35,377 bases of DNA. It comes from CAISIP01 sp037968655. GTDB lineage: Bacteria; Pseudomonadota; Gammaproteobacteria; Burkholderiales; Burkholderiaceae_C. The notes under the pieces were generated by a model. That model worked only from the letters and a program-made list of their open reading frames with translations. It did no database searches and was not told the origin of the DNA. The DNA is taken from assembly GCA_037968655.1 (NCBI GenBank), contig JBBKVW010000253.1, positions 1 through 35,377 on the forward strand, given 5' to 3'. A program made the position numbers and the translations under genes. Positions 32,813 through 35,377 of this stretch are shown piece by piece (within the stretch, counting starts at the first letter, position 1; each line of letters begins with the position of its first letter).

Positions 32813-33540
32813 GGTGTGCTTTCCTTGTTGCGCCGGGTCTGGCGCCAACTCACGTTGAAACGGGTGTGCGAGCGGTCCATGTGTTCATGCATGGCCGCGC
32901 GCGCCAGGGGGCCGTCGTGCAGGCGGATGGCGGCCAGGATCTTGCGATGTTCCTCGATCGCGGCGCTCCAGGATTGCGGCGTCTCGAAATGGTCGACCAT
33001 GCGCTCGAACATCGGACCACGGCGCGCATCCCAGAAGCGCTGCACGGTGTCGATCAGCACGCTGTTGCCGCAGGCCTGCACGATGGCGGAGTGAAAGTCG
33101 CGGTCGCCTTGCAAAGGCAAGATGCCATTGCCGGCGTCTTTGGTCATCGCGTCGAGCGCCAGGCCCATGGCCGCCAGGTCCTTGCGCCTGGCCGATGTCG
33201 CGGCGATAGCGGCGATCTCGCCTTCGAGTACGCGCCTGGCGCGGATCAGTTCAAGCGGGCCCCACTCTGTTGGCGCCGCTTGCGCGTTGTTGGTGGCCGT
33301 ACGCGCCGGGCCCTGCAGCACGTACACGCCCGAGCCCATGCGGACCTCGACCACGCCCTCGACCTCGAGCGCGATCAGCGCCTCGCGCACCGACGGCCGG
33401 CTCACGCCGAGTTGCCTGGCCAGGTCGCGTTCGGCCGGCAGGCGTTCGCCCACCTGCCATTCGCCAGCCTGGATGGCGGCGCGCAGCTGGTCGGCGATCT
33501 GGCGGTACAGGCGCTGGGTTGCGACGATGGTGAGGGCCAT
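32809..33540 (-). CDS. GntR-family regulator with FCD domain (FadR subfamily)
   Basis: A 243-residue regulator. The winged helix is at residues about 8-75 (LYRQIADQLRAAIQAGEW, ERLPAERDLARQLGVSRPSV, EGVVEVRMGSGVYV). The C-terminal FCD domain has the metal-binding pattern Asp/His: GDRDFHSAIV, EHRKILAAI and AAMHEHMDRS. Such regulators bind sugar acids or keto acids and usually repress divergent catabolic genes. Start ATG 33540 precedes the domain directly. The intergenic 33541-33650 carries an inverted repeat that overlaps a promoter for the rightward genes, fitting autoregulated control of both arms. Confidence 0.92.
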   Translation of the reverse strand: MALTIVATQRLYRQIADQLRAAIQAGEWQVGERLPAERDLARQLGVSRPSVREALIALEVEGVVEVRMGSGVYVLQGPARTATNNAQAAPTEWGPLELIRARRVLEGEIAAIAATSARRKDLAAMGLALDAMTKDAGNGILPLQGDRDFHSAIVQACGNSVLIDTVQRFWDARRGPMFERMVDHFETPQSWSAAIEEHRKILAAIRLHDGPLARAAMHEHMDRSHTRFNVSWRQTRRNKESTP

Positions 33541-33553
33541 AGGGTTATCGATA

Positions 33554-33576
33554 ATTGGCCAAGTGGTAAGGCCAAT
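33554..33576. promoter_or_regulatory. Probable GntR operator in divergent promoter
   Basis: Perfect 7-bp arms ATTGGCC (33554-33560) and GGCCAAT (33570-33576) with a 9-bp spacer. It lies 14 bp from the GntR start codon and about 75 bp from the SDR start. It covers the -35 element and spacer of the promoter proposed for the rightward operon, the classic geometry for repression. Confidence 0.6.
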
Positions 33577-33583
33577 CCATAAT
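33555..33583 (+). promoter_or_regulatory. Candidate sigma-70 promoter for SDR-SDR-FAH operon
   Basis: -35 TTGGCC (33555-33560), 17-bp spacer, -10 CATAAT (33578-33583). The -10 matches five of six consensus bases, the -35 four of six, and the spacing is ideal. Transcription would start near 33590, giving a leader of about 60 nt that includes the 33603-33626 hairpin. Confidence 0.5.
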
Positions 33584-33602
33584 CGCATTTTGACGGCCGG
33601 GC

Positions 33603-33626
33603 GGCATCAGGCGAAACCCTGATGCC
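33603..33626. promoter_or_regulatory. 9-bp inverted repeat in leader of SDR operon
   Basis: Arms GGCATCAGG (33603-33611) and CCTGATGCC (33618-33626) flank a 6-base loop, ending 24 bp before the SDR start and just ahead of its ribosome-binding site (AAGGGAGA, 33637-33644). It may be a second operator (repression or roadblock) or an RNA hairpin in the transcript leader. Confidence 0.5.
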
Positions 33627-33650
33627 ACACTGCAACAAGGGAGACTGCGT

Positions 33651-34385
33651 ATGCGATTGAAGGGTAAATCGGCTCTGGTCACGGCGGCCGGCCAGGGCAT
33701 CGGGCGCGCCAGTGTGCTGGCCATGGCCCAGCAGGGCGCTCAGGTGCTGGCGACCGACCTGAACCCAAAACTGCTGGAGGCCTTCGCCGGTGTGGCCAAT
33801 GTGCGCACCGCAGTGCTGGATGTGATGGACAAGGCGGCGATTGCCGCCCTTGCCGGCGGCATGGAGCGCATTGATGTGCTGTTCAACTGCGCCGGCTTCG
33901 TGCACAACGGCAGCATCCTGCAGGCCACTGACGCCGAATGGGATTTCGCCTTCAACCTCAATGTGCGCGCGCAGTTCTGGATGATCCAGGCCGTGCTGCC
34001 CAAGATGCTCGAAGCCGGTGGCGGCAGCATCATCAACATGGCGAGCGTCTGCGGCAGCCTCAAGGGCCTGCCGAACCGTTTCATCTATGGAAGCAGCAAG
34101 GCCGCGGTAGTGGGCCTGACCAAATCGGTGGCGGCCGACTTTGTCGCCAAGGGCATCCGCTGCAATGCGATTGCGCCGGGCACGGTCGACACGCCCTCGC
34201 TGGCCGAGCGCATCAACAGCTACCCCGATCCGGTCCAGGCACGCAAGGATTTCGTGGCCCGCCAGCCAATGGGACGCATCGCGCAAGCCGAGGAGATCGC
34301 GCCCATCGTGGTCTACCTGGCCAGCGACGAGTCGGTGTTTTCCACCGGCCAGATATTTTCGGTCGACGGAGGCATGACCATATGA
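33651..34385 (+). CDS. SDR dehydrogenase, likely 2-keto-3-deoxy-L-fuconate dehydrogenase type
   Basis: A 244-residue classical SDR. Cofactor loop TAAGQGIG is at residues 11-18, and Asp38 or nearby (VLATDLN) after strand two suggests NAD preference. NCAG and the catalytic Ser-Tyr-Lys set (INMASVCGS, then FIYGSSKAAVVGLTKSVAADF) are present. The sequence is strongly like the DHRS6/BDH2 group, whose bacterial members oxidise 2-keto-3-deoxy-L-fuconate, a step in non-phosphorylating fucose/rhamnose catabolism, as I recall. The downstream FAH-family gene supports this. 3-hydroxybutyrate dehydrogenase activity is an alternative. Clear ribosome-binding site AAGGGAGA. Confidence 0.88.
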   Translation: MRLKGKSALVTAAGQGIGRASVLAMAQQGAQVLATDLNPKLLEAFAGVANVRTAVLDVMDKAAIAALAGGMERIDVLFNCAGFVHNGSILQATDAEWDFAFNLNVRAQFWMIQAVLPKMLEAGGGSIINMASVCGSLKGLPNRFIYGSSKAAVVGLTKSVAADFVAKGIRCNAIAPGTVDTPSLAERINSYPDPVQARKDFVARQPMGRIAQAEEIAPIVVYLASDESVFSTGQIFSVDGGMTI

Positions 34386-35128
34386 ACCAGCTTGATTTGA
34401 ACGGCCGCCATGCGGTCATCACCGGCGGTGCCGTCGGCCTGGGCTACGCCATTGCGCAGCGCATGCTGGCCTCGGGCGCCAGCGTCACGCTGTGGGACCG
34501 CGATGGCGCCGCGCTGGCGCGCGCCTGCAGCGAACTGGGTGCCCAGGCGTCGTCGGTGGTAGTCGATGTCGCGGACCATGCGGCGGTGGTCGCGGCAGTA
34601 CAGGAGACACTGCAACAGCATCCTGCCGTTGACGCACTGATCAACAGCGCCGGCATCACCGGTCCCAATGTCGCGCTGGCCGATTACCCGGTCGACGACT
34701 GGATGCGCGTGATGCAGGTCAATCTCAATGGCCTGTTCTATTGCTGCCGTGAATGGGTGCCGCATATGCGCGGGCGTGATTACGGTCGTATCGTCAACAT
34801 TGCCTCGGTTGCGGGCAAGGACGGCAATCCCAATGCCAGTGCCTACAGCAGCAGCAAGGCCGCGGTGATGGCGCTGACCAAATCGCTGGGCAAGGAGCTC
34901 GCCGCCACCGGCGTGCGCGTCAACTGCGTGACGCCGGCGGCCGTCAAGACGGCCATCTTCGACCAGATGAAGCCCGAGTTCATTCAGTTCATGCTGTCCA
35001 AGATTCCGATGGGTCGTTTTGGAACGCCCGAAGAGGTTGCCGCCATGGTGTGCTGGCTGTGCACCGAAGACTGTTCGTTTTCTACCGGGGCGGTGTTCGA
35101 CCTGTCCGGTGGACGCTCCACCTATTAA
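34382..35128 (+). CDS. SDR family dehydrogenase
   Basis: A 248-residue classical SDR. Cofactor loop is TGGAVGLG at residues 14-21; LWDRDG after strand two indicates NAD use. NSAGITG near residue 97, then VNIASVAGKDGNPNASAYSSSKAAVMALTKSLGKEL supplies the catalytic Ser, Tyr and Lys. It overlaps the previous SDR by 4 bp (ATGA), so the two are coupled. In sugar-acid loci such an enzyme oxidises a sugar to lactone or a keto-deoxy acid; a sugar dehydrogenase role (e.g. L-fucose/L-rhamnose-type) is a reasonable guess. Substrate unproven. Confidence 0.88.
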   Translation: MNQLDLNGRHAVITGGAVGLGYAIAQRMLASGASVTLWDRDGAALARACSELGAQASSVVVDVADHAAVVAAVQETLQQHPAVDALINSAGITGPNVALADYPVDDWMRVMQVNLNGLFYCCREWVPHMRGRDYGRIVNIASVAGKDGNPNASAYSSSKAAVMALTKSLGKELAATGVRVNCVTPAAVKTAIFDQMKPEFIQFMLSKIPMGRFGTPEEVAAMVCWLCTEDCSFSTGAVFDLSGGRSTY

Positions 35129-35146
35129 CCACTGAAAGGCAATCGC

Positions 35147-35377
35147 ATGAAACTGGTTCGCTATGGAAACCCGGGCAAGGAAAAGCCGGGCCTGATCGAC
35201 GCTGACGGCAAGCTGCGCGACCTGAGCAAGGTCGTCAAGGACATCGACCCGTCACAACTCGGCGACGCTGCGCTGGCCAAGCTGCGCAAACTCAATACCG
35301 ACAAGCTGCCGCTGGTTCGGGGCAAGCCGCGCATCGGCTGCCCGGTCGCGGGGGTACAGAAGTTCATCGCCATCGGC
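35147..35377 (+). CDS. Fumarylacetoacetate hydrolase (FAH) family protein, 3'-truncated by window edge
   Basis: The first 77 codons of a gene that continues past the window. MKLVRYGNPGKEKPGLIDA followed by LRDLSKVVKDID and RIGCPVAGVQKFIAIG is the N-terminal lid region of FAH-family enzymes such as ureidoglycolate lyase and 2,4-diketo-3-deoxy-L-fuconate hydrolase. The metal-binding catalytic domain is out of view. It is 18 bp after the second SDR, in the same operon. With an upstream keto-deoxy-acid dehydrogenase, a C-C hydrolase giving pyruvate plus lactate or glycolate is the best inference. Confidence 0.88.
   Translation, partial: MKLVRYGNPGKEKPGLIDADGKLRDLSKVVKDIDPSQLGDAALAKLRKLNTDKLPLVRGKPRIGCPVAGVQKFIAIG

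Noticed and set aside
1..35377. CRISPR arrays, tRNA or rRNA genes, insertion sequences or phage genes
   Set aside because: I saw no regularly spaced direct repeats, no cloverleaf-like gene with a TTCGA-type T-loop, and no transposase or integrase motifs in any convincing frame.

Overview
The window is GC-rich chromosomal DNA (35,377 bp) from what looks like a betaproteobacterium of the order Burkholderiales. The signs are the strong G/C third-position bias, the argB-slmA gene pair, a small H-NS-family protein with a Burkholderiales-style C-terminus, and PHA-granule proteins. The genus cannot be fixed from sequence reading alone. I saw no tRNA, rRNA, CRISPR array, transposase or phage gene.

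Region 1 (1-4895) holds acyl-CoA and housekeeping genes. They are the 3' part of a benzoate/2-aminobenzoate-type CoA ligase coupled to a RidA-family protein, a DUF2007 zinc-ribbon protein on the other strand, a lipoprotein zinc aminopeptidase, a small PHA-granule-system protein and a CaiB/BaiF CoA-transferase.

Region 2 (4977-12054) is the most interesting part. It is a compact set of neutral-lipid genes: acyl-CoA-binding protein, wax ester synthase/DGAT, a PhaD-like TetR regulator with a patatin lipase, a PhaF-like phasin, and divergent from the phasin a 665-residue two-domain fatty acyl-CoA reductase of the Marinobacter type. Together these can carry acyl-CoA, reduce it to fatty alcohol, esterify it to wax ester, coat an inclusion and hydrolyse the store. 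A decayed fragment of a second wax ester synthase lies next to the intact one.

Region 3 (12507-26940) is a tightly packed, one-direction polysaccharide (O-antigen or exopolysaccharide) cluster. It has two methyltransferases, a MurJ-like flippase, four glycosyltransferases including one CgeB-like, an asparagine-synthase-type amidotransferase, an epimerase/reductase, a PglC/WcaJ-type initiating sugar-phosphate transferase, an H-NS-family gene, an O-antigen ligase/polymerase-like membrane protein and a WbpM-type 4,6-dehydratase. The last sugar genes suggest an initiating 6-deoxy-HexNAc such as QuiNAc. Most genes overlap by 1-4 bp, which implies translational coupling. A 452-bp non-coding stretch precedes the cluster.

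Region 4 (26998-30049) has argB, slmA with a likely terminator, a glutathione S-transferase, a methyltransferase remnant and a DUF1801 gene.

Region 5 (30110-35377) is a sugar-acid catabolic locus. A FadR-type GntR regulator, a UxaA-family dehydratase and an Ldh_2-family dehydrogenase run leftwards. Two SDR dehydrogenases and the start of a fumarylacetoacetate-hydrolase-family gene run rightwards. The divergent promoter between them carries a 23-bp inverted repeat overlapping a plausible -35/-10 pair, and a second 9-bp-arm inverted repeat in the leader.
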